The position numbers were made by a program, and so were the translations under genes. This document shows, piece by piece, positions 25,148-33,346 of a stretch of 64,000 bases of DNA. Below the pieces are notes generated by a model. The model was given only the letters and a program-made list of their open reading frames with translations, was not told the origin of the DNA and did no database searches. Origin of the DNA: Natronolimnohabitans sp. A-GB9 (lineage in GTDB: Archaea > Halobacteriota > Halobacteria > Halobacteriales > Natrialbaceae); the NCBI RefSeq assembly GCF_030848565.1, contig NZ_JAVDDV010000001.1, forward strand, positions 1 to 64,000, in the 5' to 3' direction. How positions within the stretch are numbered: the stretch's first letter is position 1; each line of letters starts with the position of its first letter.

Positions 25148-26197
25148 CTACCAGGTCCCGTGGAAGGTGTCGAAAGAGAGCTCCTCGAGTGGCTTGTTAC
25201 CGACGGCAATCTCGTACTCGCCGGGGGTAAGCATCGGCTTGTGGAACTGTGGTCCGTCGTCGGTAGTGATCCGTGGACAGCCGGTGTTGACGAAGGCGTC
25301 CATATCGAAGTTGCGCAGTCGGTCGGGTGTCACCTCGTCCATCGTGATGAGGTAGGCGTCGTCGTTGTCGTCTAGGATGTCCTGGGCGACTTCCCAGCGA
25401 CCCTGCCCGATCTTGGTACAGAAGATGACGCCCCACTTTTCGGCGTCCATCGCGCGGTGGACGGCGCCGTAGCGCTGTTTCATGAACTTCTCGGTGTCAG
25501 CGACGGTGACGACGTTGTTGACGGGGTCGGCGATGACGACGTGTTTGTCGGGGTACTCCATCGCCAGGCCAAGCGGGTGGAACTTCCCGCCGCCGACGTA
25601 CAGCACCTGATCGGCGGGTACGTCCGCGCTCGCGTAGTTACAACCCAGCACCTGGCCCTCGTGGGTCAGACGCTCGTCGCCGCGTCGGCTGTGGACCTCG
25701 TAGCCTCGCTCCTCTAAGAACGCGGCCATCTCCTCGTAGCGGTTCATGTGCTGGGCGGTGGTGACCAGCCCGACGTCTTCGGTCTCCTCGGGAGGCTCTA
25801 AGGTGTCGAGCGCCTCCTCGATGATCGGCTCGACCTCGACATTCGAGAACAGGGGTACGTAAATCACCTTGTCCGTGTTCTTCATCGGCGAGTGGCCGAA
25901 GTGGACGAACACGTCGGTGCGTTTCATCAGATAGGTGTCGAGGTCACAGGCGCCGTAACACGGCTGCCCCGAGAGCATGATGGTGACGTCGTCGCCGGTG
26001 AGCTCCCGCAGATCGTCGGCGACCGACGGCCCCCGTCGCTTGAGCCCCTCGGGGAACTGCAGCCCGACTTTCGTCGCGTCGCGCTCGTCGATCGCGTCGA
26101 CGATCCGCTCGAGTTCGTAGTCCCATTCGCGATCGTGTTTCAGCTGCATTCCGGTGTTGCGGAGGTCCCCCTCGGTGTACTCCGGCTCCTGACTCAT
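25148..26197 (-). CDS. dph2: Diphthamide synthase, radical SAM-like Dph2 subunit
   Basis: A 349-residue archaeal Dph2. It makes the first C-C bond of diphthamide by transferring a 3-amino-3-carboxypropyl group from SAM to a histidine of elongation factor 2. The three cluster cysteines, one per domain, are visible in QPCYGACDLD, LGCNYAS and NTGCPRI. Start set at 26197 (MSQEPEYTEGDLRNTGMQLK); an upstream ATG adds 23 unconserved residues. Archaea use a homodimer, so one gene suffices. It diverges from the membrane protein gene at 26376. Confidence 0.93.
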   Translation of the reverse strand: MSQEPEYTEGDLRNTGMQLKHDREWDYELERIVDAIDERDATKVGLQFPEGLKRRGPSVADDLRELTGDDVTIMLSGQPCYGACDLDTYLMKRTDVFVHFGHSPMKNTDKVIYVPLFSNVEVEPIIEEALDTLEPPEETEDVGLVTTAQHMNRYEEMAAFLEERGYEVHSRRGDERLTHEGQVLGCNYASADVPADQVLYVGGGKFHPLGLAMEYPDKHVVIADPVNNVVTVADTEKFMKQRYGAVHRAMDAEKWGVIFCTKIGQGRWEVAQDILDDNDDAYLITMDEVTPDRLRNFDMDAFVNTGCPRITTDDGPQFHKPMLTPGEYEIAVGNKPLEELSFDTFHGTW

Positions 26198-26375
26198 TGG
26201 CCGCTCTAGCGACCACGGACGTATATACTGCACGCTGTCTCGAGACCCGGTGTCGCTGTCTGTCACCCCAGCCGTGTTCGACTCGCCTCGCGCCTGTCGG
26301 CTGCAGTGACTGACGTTATTTCCGACTGGTAACTTGACCCAACAGTCATAGTACTGGAGTATAAAGGGGGTGCCA

Positions 26376-27281
26376 ATGGCAGCGGAACAGCCCGCAGACG
26401 GGTATCTTTTCGACCTCTACCGTCGGTATATCGGCGAGCCGGAGGATCGAACCGACGTCTACGTCGGGTTCGGTCTGTTTCTCGGCGGCATCGGCCTCGC
26501 GATCGTCGCGTTGGTGCTTTTCCTCTGGAGCAGCACGTTCGAGGCCCGCAGCGCGGCCCACGTAACGTGGGCCGAACCCGCGTACGCGATCGTGATGATC
26601 GCACTCCCACTTCTCATGCTCGGGATCGTCGTTCTGTTACCCGCCGAGCGTCGGGTCCTGTATACGTCGGTCGCAGGCGTCGTCATTACGGCTGCAGCCG
26701 TCGTCGGGTTCCTCTATGCCTACCCCGACGACTGGAACGGGTACGGTGCCGATTACACGACGGAGGTCGTCGCGGTCTATGCGGTCGGCCTCGCCGGGAT
26801 CACGGCTTCGACGGGTGCAGCCCTGATCGCTCACTATCTCGACATGGCCAGACGCGTCGAGACCGTCGAGGTCGACGACGAGGACGAGGAGGACGACGAT
26901 GACCTCTCCGACGCCGACGTCCGTGCGGACATCGACGAGGCGATGGAGGACGTCGAACTCTCTTGGGGTGGCGTCGAAAAGACCGAGCACACACAGTTGC
27001 GGTTCTCGGAGGACGAGTTCGACGAGGTATCGATCGACGCCGCGGCAGGAACGAAGACGACGCGCTCGTCGGGTGTCGACGCACAGGTCGCCGGTCTCAA
27101 GGGTCTGAAAGGCGAGGAAACGAAGAAAACGACCTCGAAATCGACGGTCGACGATCAGACGGCGAAACTGAAAGAACTGCGCGAAAAACAGCGCGCCGAA
27201 GAGCAGGAGACGGCCGATGACGACGAGTCGGGGCTATCGGGGCTGTTAGACCGGTTCCGTCGGCTCTTCCGACGGGAGTAA
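26376..27281 (+). CDS. Haloarchaeal multi-span membrane protein (DUF7139-like)
   Basis: A 301-residue protein. Residues about 28-160 hold four likely membrane helices (VYVGFGLFLGGIGLAIVALV, then AYAIVMIALPLLMLGIVVLL). An acidic cytoplasmic tail follows, with a conserved-looking DIDEAMEDVELSWGGVEKTE segment, and the C-terminus is a charged helix ending LLDRFRRLFRRE. It matches the haloarchaeal 'permease' family DUF7139 as I recall it; no transport evidence. It lies 97 bp upstream of the salactin-like actin gene, so a role in placing filaments at the membrane is a reasonable guess. A GTG at 26370 is an alternative start. Confidence 0.7.
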   Translation: MAAEQPADGYLFDLYRRYIGEPEDRTDVYVGFGLFLGGIGLAIVALVLFLWSSTFEARSAAHVTWAEPAYAIVMIALPLLMLGIVVLLPAERRVLYTSVAGVVITAAAVVGFLYAYPDDWNGYGADYTTEVVAVYAVGLAGITASTGAALIAHYLDMARRVETVEVDDEDEEDDDDLSDADVRADIDEAMEDVELSWGGVEKTEHTQLRFSEDEFDEVSIDAAAGTKTTRSSGVDAQVAGLKGLKGEETKKTTSKSTVDDQTAKLKELREKQRAEEQETADDDESGLSGLLDRFRRLFRRE

Positions 27282-27345
27282 TCACTCCTTGCGTCCCGTT
27301 AAAATTTTCATAAAGTCTATTAGTTGAGGTGTAGGAATTTCATAT

Positions 27346-27356
27346 AGATTTATAGT
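27346..27356 (+). promoter_or_regulatory. TATA box of the salactin-like gene
   Basis: AGATTTATAGT centred near 27352 is about 27 nt upstream of the ATG at 27379, the standard TATA-to-start distance for a leaderless haloarchaeal transcript. The actin gene can thus be expressed apart from the membrane protein gene upstream. Confidence 0.55.
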
Positions 27357-27378
27357 CCGTCGGTCGCCTTCCCCAACT

Positions 27379-28425
27379 ATGGCGAAAGGCCTAGACGTTG
27401 GAACGATGAACATCCTGTCAGCACAACAGGATGGGAACGACACGGTGTTCGTGCAGCAGCGTAACTCCTTCGTAGAGATCGAGTACTCTGACATGGCAGA
27501 GCAGATGCTCTCGCGAAGCGAGGTCCTCCATATCCGCAAAGGGGACAAGGTGTACGTCGTCGGCGACGACGCACTCAACTTCGCGAACATCTTCAACAAG
27601 GAGACCCGTCGACCGATGAAACACGGGATCCTCTCGAACGACGAGAAGAGCGCGATCCCGATGATGAAACTCATCATCGAACAGGTCGTCGGCGAGCCCG
27701 CCTACCCCGACGAGAAGCTCTACTTCTCGACGCCCGCCGATCCGATCGACTCGGAGCTCTCGACGCTGTACCACCAGAAGACGATCGAGTCCTTCCTCAA
27801 TGACATGGGTTACGACGCAGAGCCCATCAACGAGGGGATGTCGGTCATCTATAGTGAACTCGCCGACAACAACTTCACCGGTCTCGGTATCTCCTTCGGT
27901 GCCGGGATGACGAACGTCTGTCTGGCCTACTACGCGGTGCCGGTCATGAAGTTCTCCGTCGCCCGCGGTGGCGACTGGGTCGACGAACAGGCCGCCCGGG
28001 CGACCGGTACGCCGGTCGACAAGGTCACCTCGATCAAGGAAGACGACTTCGAACTCGACTTCACGACCGACGTCGGCGGCGTCGAGGGTGCGCTGTCGAT
28101 CTACTACGAGAACCTGCTCGACTACGTCATCGAGAACATCGTCAAGGAAGTCGACGAAGAGGACGTCGAGGAAGGCCTGGACGTCCCCGTCGTCGTCACC
28201 GGCGGTACCTCGAGTCCGGACGGCTTCGAGGCGCTGTTCCGCGACCATCTCGAGGACGCCAACATCCCGTTCTCGATCAGCAGCGTCAGCCACGCCAACG
28301 AGCCGCTTTACAGCGTCGCCCGCGGTGGCCTCGTCGCCGCCCGCTCCGACGAAGACGTCGACCACGACAGCGAATCGGGCGCCGAACCGGAACGGGAACG
28401 AGAACCGGAAGCCGAAGCCGAGTAA
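27379..28425 (+). CDS. Salactin-like actin homologue
   Basis: A 348-residue actin-superfamily ATPase. Phosphate-1 loop GLDVGTMN (4-11), phosphate-2 segment [12 protein letters not shown] (169-180) with a ParM-like [10 protein letters not shown] (195-203), and adenosine motif [11 protein letters not shown] (272-282). The opening [20 protein letters not shown] is what I recall of Halobacterium salactin, a dynamically unstable filament that grows from cell poles and affects DNA distribution. The last 20 residues are acidic and variable. Expected: cytoplasmic ATP-dependent polymer for DNA or plasmid positioning. No other segregation gene is adjacent, only the membrane protein upstream. Confidence 0.85.
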   Translation: MAKGLDVGTMNILSAQQDGNDTVFVQQRNSFVEIEYSDMAEQMLSRSEVLHIRKGDKVYVVGDDALNFANIFNKETRRPMKHGILSNDEKSAIPMMKLIIEQVVGEPAYPDEKLYFSTPADPIDSELSTLYHQKTIESFLNDMGYDAEPINEGMSVIYSELADNNFTGLGISFGAGMTNVCLAYYAVPVMKFSVARGGDWVDEQAARATGTPVDKVTSIKEDDFELDFTTDVGGVEGALSIYYENLLDYVIENIVKEVDEEDVEEGLDVPVVVTGGTSSPDGFEALFRDHLEDANIPFSISSVSHANEPLYSVARGGLVAARSDEDVDHDSESGAEPEREREPEAEAE

Positions 28426-28508
28426 CTCGCTTCGCGCTCTCTTCTGCGCTCACGTCTCCGTACAATAGCGTCCCGAACTCGTCTTCCCCTTTCAGGTCCA
28501 CGACCCGA

Positions 28509-28676
28509 TTACTGTTCGTAAAACCGGTTGAACGCCTCCCGCCAGGACTCCGGCTGTTCGGATTCACGGACGTGTTCGACGGGGACGTCCGCGAATCCAC
28601 AGTGCGGACAGGCGATCGTCGAGACGTCGCCAAGCGAGAGCTCCTCGAGTTCGCCCTGGCACCGTGGACACTCCAT
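28509..28676 (-). CDS. Small double-CxxC zinc protein
   Basis: A 55-residue protein: MECPRCQGELEELSLGD, then ACPHCGFADVP, and a helical tail (ESWREAFNRF). Two CxxC pairs about 20 residues apart make a zinc ribbon. Frame use is typical of haloarchaeal coding sequence and the family (short 'zf' proteins with VPVEH) recurs in haloarchaea. Role unknown; it may be a partner of a transcription or RNA machine. Confidence 0.7.
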   Translation of the reverse strand: MECPRCQGELEELSLGDVSTIACPHCGFADVPVEHVRESEQPESWREAFNRFYEQ

Positions 28677-29013
28677 ACTCGACTCTCTTATACGGATTCT
28701 CCTTAACTCTACCTGAAAATATCACGGAACGGGGGATCGGGTCGCCGCTCGGCGAGAGGAGTGTACGCGACCGCGAGCCGACGGACCCAGAGCGTCCGTT
28801 CGAACCCGAACTCGTGGGAGCTACACTGTCGGACAGCAGTTGCTGAAGCGAACTCGCCGGACGGAAGCGGCGAATTCTCACACTAGTACCGTCCCCAGCG
28901 TCGAGTGATGCGTACACACAGCCGACCGCTATCGGTTGTACCCATCACTGCAGGCTGGGGACGCCACTAGTTCTTTCCAACAGTATATGGGCCTCGGTAC
29001 CGAATCCGGCCCT
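28677..29013. other. Intergenic region before the methyltransferase
   Basis: TATACGGATTCTCC (28690) and CACTGTCGGACAGCAGTTG (28826-28844) are fragments of the dispersed repeat family. The methyltransferase frame is open upstream of 29014 but lacks family similarity there. Confidence 0.4.
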
Positions 29014-29679
29014 ATGTCCGGTCCGTCGCGTCGCACGCTGGCCCGAGCGCTGGAGACGCTCGAGGACTTCGCCGATCCGTCGCCCGAACTCGAGCAGTAC
29101 CTCACGCCGCCGGAGATCGCCGCCCACATCTGTCACCAGGCCCGCCTGCAGGCCGACCTCGAGGGGTGGGTCGTCGACCTCGGTACTGGCACCGGGATGT
29201 TTGCCATCGCGGCCTCGCTGGCCGGCGCCGACCGCGTCGTGGGGATCGATATCGACGCCGACGCCCTCGAACTGGCTCGAGCCAACGCCGCACGCATCGA
29301 CGAGGCGGGCGGCCGCGGCGTCCTCGAGTGGGTCCAGGGCGACGTCACCCGGCCGCCGTTTTCGACGCCCGACGACGCGGCCGTGACGGTGCTCTCGAAC
29401 CCACCGTTTGGCGCCCAGCGGGGCAACCGCCACGCCGACCGTGCGTTTCTCGAGACCGTCCGGGAGGTCGCGGACGTCTCCTATACGATCCACAACGAGG
29501 GAAGCCAGGAGTTCGTCGAGTCGTTCGCGGCCGACGCCGGCGCCGACGTGACACACGCGTTCCGGGCGGAGTTTCCGATCGCGAAGCGCTTCGAGTTTCA
29601 CACCGACGCACAGCGGACACTCGAGGCGGAAGTGTTCCGGATCGAGTGGTCCGACGACCGCGTCGGAACTGACGGATAG
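29014..29679 (+). CDS. METTL5-like N6-adenine methyltransferase
   Basis: A 221-residue SAM methyltransferase. Motif I VVDLGTGTGMFAIAASLAGA, then DIDADALELARANA, and the catalytic motif SNPPFGAQRGNRHAD (NPPF, typical of N6-adenine and related amino methylases). The architecture matches archaeal METTL5/DUF-type enzymes that methylate rRNA adenine. Start at 29014 (MSGPSRRTLARALETLEDFA) begins the conserved N-terminal helix; a frame from 28936 is longer but not similar. It converges on the ABC permease, the two stops lying about 10 nt apart. Confidence 0.85.
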   Translation: MSGPSRRTLARALETLEDFADPSPELEQYLTPPEIAAHICHQARLQADLEGWVVDLGTGTGMFAIAASLAGADRVVGIDIDADALELARANAARIDEAGGRGVLEWVQGDVTRPPFSTPDDAAVTVLSNPPFGAQRGNRHADRAFLETVREVADVSYTIHNEGSQEFVESFAADAGADVTHAFRAEFPIAKRFEFHTDAQRTLEAEVFRIEWSDDRVGTDG

Positions 29680-29691
29680 CGGTCCGTATCA
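29669..29691. repeat. Half repeat shared by two convergent stop codons
   Basis: CTGACGGATAGCGGTCCGTAT contains the plus-strand TAG stop of the methyltransferase and, in reverse, runs from the permease stop TGA as TGATACGGACCGCTATCCG. One short palindromic segment thus ends both genes. Confidence 0.6.
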
Positions 29692-30942
29692 GGCCTCGAA
29701 TCGATCGAGGCGTGCGTATCGGCCGGCCCGCCAGCCGGTAAGGACCGCGACGACCGTCCCGACGACCAGCGCCAGCGCGAAGCCGACGAGATAGATCTCG
29801 ACCGGCGTTTTCAACAGCGACTCGAAGCCGACGACCGTCACCGCGACGTAGTTAAGCGCCGCCGTCAGCAGCGGCGTCGCGGCGAGTCCGACGAGTCCGC
29901 CGACCAGTCCGATGAGCAACCCCTGGACACCGATGGTACCCGCGAGGACCCATCGCGAGAGGCCGATCGCCCGGAGCGCGGCGAGTTCGTCCCGCTGCTG
30001 GTAGGCCACGAGCGCGAACAGGTTGACGGTCAGCACGACCCCGCCGATGAGGGCGAGGCCGATCAGCGTCGCACCGCTTGCCAGTACGAGCGGCCGCTCT
30101 TCGACCATCGCGCCGACCTGCTCGTCGCTGGGCCGAACGTCGTAGGCCGCGTACTCCTCGTCTAACTGTGTGGCGACGGCGTCGGTGTCGGCGTCGTCCT
30201 CGACACTCGCCGTGATGAACGTCGCCCGATCGGTTCCGGTCGTTCCGGCGACTGCCTGCAGGTCGGTCAGCGGAACCGTCTCCACGTTCGTCCCCAGGAA
30301 CTGCGAGTAGTACGACGCGATACCGACGACGGTGAACTCGTGGTCGTCGACCGTCTCGCGGCTGGCCCCGACGGTGACCGTATCCCCGACCGAGACGTCG
30401 AGCGTCTCGGCCGTCTCGGGCTCGAGGACGATCTCCTGTTCCGTCGGTTCGGTCGGCCGATCGGCGACGGAGTAGTTGTCGCTCGAGTAGTTCAGTTCGG
30501 TCTCGAAGCCGCTCCCGGCCTCGAAGCCGAACTCGTCGTGGGTCTCGTGGACGCCGACGGCCGACGTCCGCTCGGGGTCGCCGTCCTCGGTAGTGACGTA
30601 CACGTCGTGTATCGCGATCGGTGAGGCGGAACTGACGTCGTCGCGTTCGGTCATTTCGGCCGAGATGCCGTGTGAACCGACGATCGGATTCTCGGTGTCG
30701 CCGGCTACGGGATCGCTCGGATCGCCCGAGACCCAGATGTCTCGTCCGGCGTTCTCGAGGCCGTCCTCGCCGGTCTCGACGACGCCGACGCCGAGACTCG
30801 CGAGTAGCGTCACAGACAGTACCGCAAGCGCCACCGCGAGTATGGTCAGGACGGTCCGGCCCGGCGTGCGCCGGAGTTGAGCGAGTGCAAGCCCGACGAC
30901 GGCCCGCAGTCTGACACCCCAGCGCCACAGTCCAGCGATCAT
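29689..30942 (-). CDS. ABC transporter permease, FtsX/MacB family (1)
   Basis: A 417-residue permease with the MacB/FtsX layout: one N-terminal helix (TILAVALAVLSVTLLAS), a large extracellular domain (about 60-300) and three C-terminal helices (LIGLALIGGVVLTVNLF, LIGLVGGLVGLAATPLL, FALALVVGTVVAVLTGW) plus the conserved ELAALRAIGLSR loop. Usual substrates of such systems are lipids, lipoproteins or peptides. It follows the second permease with a 4-nt overlap and shares one ATPase with it. Confidence 0.85.
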   Translation of the reverse strand: MIAGLWRWGVRLRAVVGLALAQLRRTPGRTVLTILAVALAVLSVTLLASLGVGVVETGEDGLENAGRDIWVSGDPSDPVAGDTENPIVGSHGISAEMTERDDVSSASPIAIHDVYVTTEDGDPERTSAVGVHETHDEFGFEAGSGFETELNYSSDNYSVADRPTEPTEQEIVLEPETAETLDVSVGDTVTVGASRETVDDHEFTVVGIASYYSQFLGTNVETVPLTDLQAVAGTTGTDRATFITASVEDDADTDAVATQLDEEYAAYDVRPSDEQVGAMVEERPLVLASGATLIGLALIGGVVLTVNLFALVAYQQRDELAALRAIGLSRWVLAGTIGVQGLLIGLVGGLVGLAATPLLTAALNYVAVTVVGFESLLKTPVEIYLVGFALALVVGTVVAVLTGWRAGRYARLDRFEA

Positions 30943-32210
30943 CGACCCACCTCCTCGAGGACGGACGTACGAGCCGCGACGACCAGCGGATAGGGCGTCG
31001 CGACCACTCCCGAGACGAGCGCGACGGCGACAGCGTACGGGACGAACACCGGGTGGACGGCTGCGACGGCCCCCGTCGCGACGGTCGCGCTCGCGACCGC
31101 GTTGACTGTGTAGATGCCGCCGACGCCGAGGACGACGCCGACGAGGGCGCCCACGAGCGTCGTCAACAGCGTCGAGACCGCGATGATCGTGAGCCGACTG
31201 TGTGTGGGATAGCCGACCGACTCGAGAACGGCGAGCGTCCGCCGGTCCTCGTTGACGGTCATTCCTGCGGTCGTCGCGACGAAGGAGGTACAGACGACCA
31301 CGCCAACGAGCAATGCGAGCAGACTCGTCGCAAACGCCAGACCGTCATCGAACAGCGACGACGGGTTGGTTCGGTCGATCGACTCGACCGACGCCGCGGG
31401 GTACGCCTCGTCGGCAGCCGACTCCGCCGTCTCGGTCTCACCCCACACCAGCACCTGGTCGGCCAGTTCGCCGTCGTCGGCTCCCGAGAGGGTCTGGAGC
31501 TCGCTCAGATGAACGAGCGCGATGGGCGTCTCGTCTGCACCGTCGCCGGCGTCCTCGACAGCGGTCACGGTCGTCGCCGGCACCGGATCGTCCTCCGGGA
31601 TCGTCGGCCCCGTCGGAGCGAGTTCGTCGCCGGGTTCGGCGTCGAGCCGGTCCGCAGCAGCCGTCGAGAGAACCAGCTCTCCCCGTCGGGGGCCGTCGTA
31701 GCTCCCGTCGGCGTAGTGTGAATCGCCGGTCTCGAGGCTGTCCGTCGGGAGCCCGCCGACGGTCCGCGACTCGTCGTCAGGGACGACGCCGACGAGCAGA
31801 ACCCGTTCCGAGCCGTCTCCGTCGTCGGCCTCGAGTTCGACTAGCTCGACGAGGGTCGGCGAGGCGTGATCGACGCCGTCTGCGTCGCGGATCTCCGCCG
31901 TGCGCTCGTGGCTCGCGCCGAGTCGCGGCTCCTCGACGTCGTCGACGGCTGACAGTGAGGTACTGTCTTCGGGGGCGATCCGAACGTCGGCGTCGTGGTC
32001 GTCGACGACGCCGCCGTCGGCAAGCCCCAGTGCGACCCCCGTCACGACGACAAGCAGGGCGATCGTCAGCGCAACGGCACCGACCGTCGCCGCGAGGCGT
32101 CGTGACTGGGTCCCCGTGGCCCGTCTCCAGAGCCGGACGATCGAGATGCCGACGAGGCCGCGCCAGCGGCTCCGGCGCCGTTCTGATGGCTCGTCACCGT
32201 TATCCCCCAT
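30939..32210 (-). CDS. ABC transporter permease, FtsX/MacB family (2)
   Basis: A 423-residue paralogue of the downstream permease: N-terminal helix ATVGAVALTIALLVVVTG, a large external domain, then the loop EDRRTLAVLESVGYPTHSRL and C-terminal helices. With the ATPase at 32200 and the permease at 29689 it makes a three-gene operon, ATPase-permease-permease, overlapping by 11 and 4 nt. Two different permeases suggest a heterodimeric exporter; the cargo is unknown. Confidence 0.85.
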   Translation of the reverse strand: MGDNGDEPSERRRSRWRGLVGISIVRLWRRATGTQSRRLAATVGAVALTIALLVVVTGVALGLADGGVVDDHDADVRIAPEDSTSLSAVDDVEEPRLGASHERTAEIRDADGVDHASPTLVELVELEADDGDGSERVLLVGVVPDDESRTVGGLPTDSLETGDSHYADGSYDGPRRGELVLSTAAADRLDAEPGDELAPTGPTIPEDDPVPATTVTAVEDAGDGADETPIALVHLSELQTLSGADDGELADQVLVWGETETAESAADEAYPAASVESIDRTNPSSLFDDGLAFATSLLALLVGVVVCTSFVATTAGMTVNEDRRTLAVLESVGYPTHSRLTIIAVSTLLTTLVGALVGVVLGVGGIYTVNAVASATVATGAVAAVHPVFVPYAVAVALVSGVVATPYPLVVAARTSVLEEVGR

Positions 32211-32949
32211 CGTCGACCACCCGTCCGTCGCGAAGCGTCACCACGCGGTCGGCGACGGCGAGCGTCGACTCGTCGTGTGACGCGACCACCATGGCCCGCT
32301 CGCGGCCGACGTCGGTCAGCAACTCGAGGACGTCCGCGCCGGTCGCCGTGTCGAGTTCGCCGGTCGGTTCGTCGGCGACGATGACGTCCGGATCGGTCAC
32401 GAGCGCCCGCGCGATCGCGACACGCTGGCGTTCCCCGCCGCTGAGTTCGCCCGGCAGATGGCCGATACGATCGCCGAGCCCGACCTGCTCGAGCAGCGAT
32501 TCGGCCCGCTCGCGACGCGTCGATCTGGAGACGCCGGCCTGGACGAGCGGCAGGGCGACGTTCGCTCGCGCGGACAGCGACGGCAACAGATGAAACCGCT
32601 GGAAGACGATCCCGACGTGGCGCCGCCGCAGGCGCGTTCGTTCCCGATCCGAGCGATCGGTGAGGTCCGTATCGAGCAGTTCGATCATCCCCTCGGTCGG
32701 CACCAACAGCCCGCTGACTGCATGGAGGATCGTCGACTTGCCGCTCCCGCTCGGCCCCTCGAGGCCAACGATCTCGCCCATGCGAACGTCGATGGAGACG
32801 TCACGAAGCGCCGTCACCGTTCGATCGTGACGGCCGCTCGAGCCGTACTCGTGGGTGACGTCCGTGAGTCGAACGGCCGTCCGTGGTTCGCCGTCGGTAC
32901 TCGTCTGGCCGTCCCGGGCGGTCGTTCGTCGCAGTGGATGGGAACTCAT
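32200..32949 (-). CDS. ABC transporter ATP-binding protein (MacB/LolD-like)
   Basis: A 249-residue nucleotide-binding domain. Walker A GPSGSGKST, Q-loop VFQRFHLLPSL, signature LSGGERQR, Walker B VIVADEPTGEL and switch VVASHDEST are all intact. Start chosen at 32949 (MSSHPLRRTTARDGQTSTDG), though an earlier ATG at 33051 is in frame with no recognisable extra domain. It energises the two permeases downstream. Confidence 0.92.
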   Translation of the reverse strand: MSSHPLRRTTARDGQTSTDGEPRTAVRLTDVTHEYGSSGRHDRTVTALRDVSIDVRMGEIVGLEGPSGSGKSTILHAVSGLLVPTEGMIELLDTDLTDRSDRERTRLRRRHVGIVFQRFHLLPSLSARANVALPLVQAGVSRSTRRERAESLLEQVGLGDRIGHLPGELSGGERQRVAIARALVTDPDVIVADEPTGELDTATGADVLELLTDVGRERAMVVASHDESTLAVADRVVTLRDGRVVDDGG

Positions 32950-33346
32950 CGGTCCGGTCTCAACTCGGTCGAACGATCGACACAGCCGGCCATTGTTTCT
33001 CTCCGGCTTCCCGGCGGCCATGAAGCCGTTAATCGGTTGGCCACTCGACAACGGACCTGTTATTCTCGATTACTGTAGTTCGAAGCCGACGGTCCCCAAC
33101 ACTGATGAATCGAGCCGAATCCGGAGCGAGGGCCCGGCGAAACGTCGTGCTACAGCTGACAGTCAGCGATTCGAATACGTATTCGATGAACTGACGGCCA
33201 TCGAAATCGCGTGTGCCGTCTGCCGGCCGCTCGAGGGGATAAAACGCGACGATTTCCGTGTCCGGAAGCGTTTCATCGGACGGGAGTACCGTGTACGGAG
33301 CCGTTTCGGCCCCAAAAGGGACTCCTTACTGACTCGATACGACGTG
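32950..33346. other. Intergenic region upstream of the ABC operon
   Basis: No gene recognised. It contains a perfect 16-bp palindrome at 33171-33186 (TCGAATACGTATTCGA), about 220 nt before the ATPase start. A plus-strand frame crossing this region is antisense to two genes and not credible. Confidence 0.45.
33171..33186. promoter_or_regulatory. Perfect 16-bp palindrome
   Basis: TCGAATACGTATTCGA reads identically on both strands and lies in a 397-bp gene-free stretch between the ABC operon start and the rhomboid gene end. Its length and symmetry suit a dimeric regulator site for the ABC operon. Confidence 0.35.
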
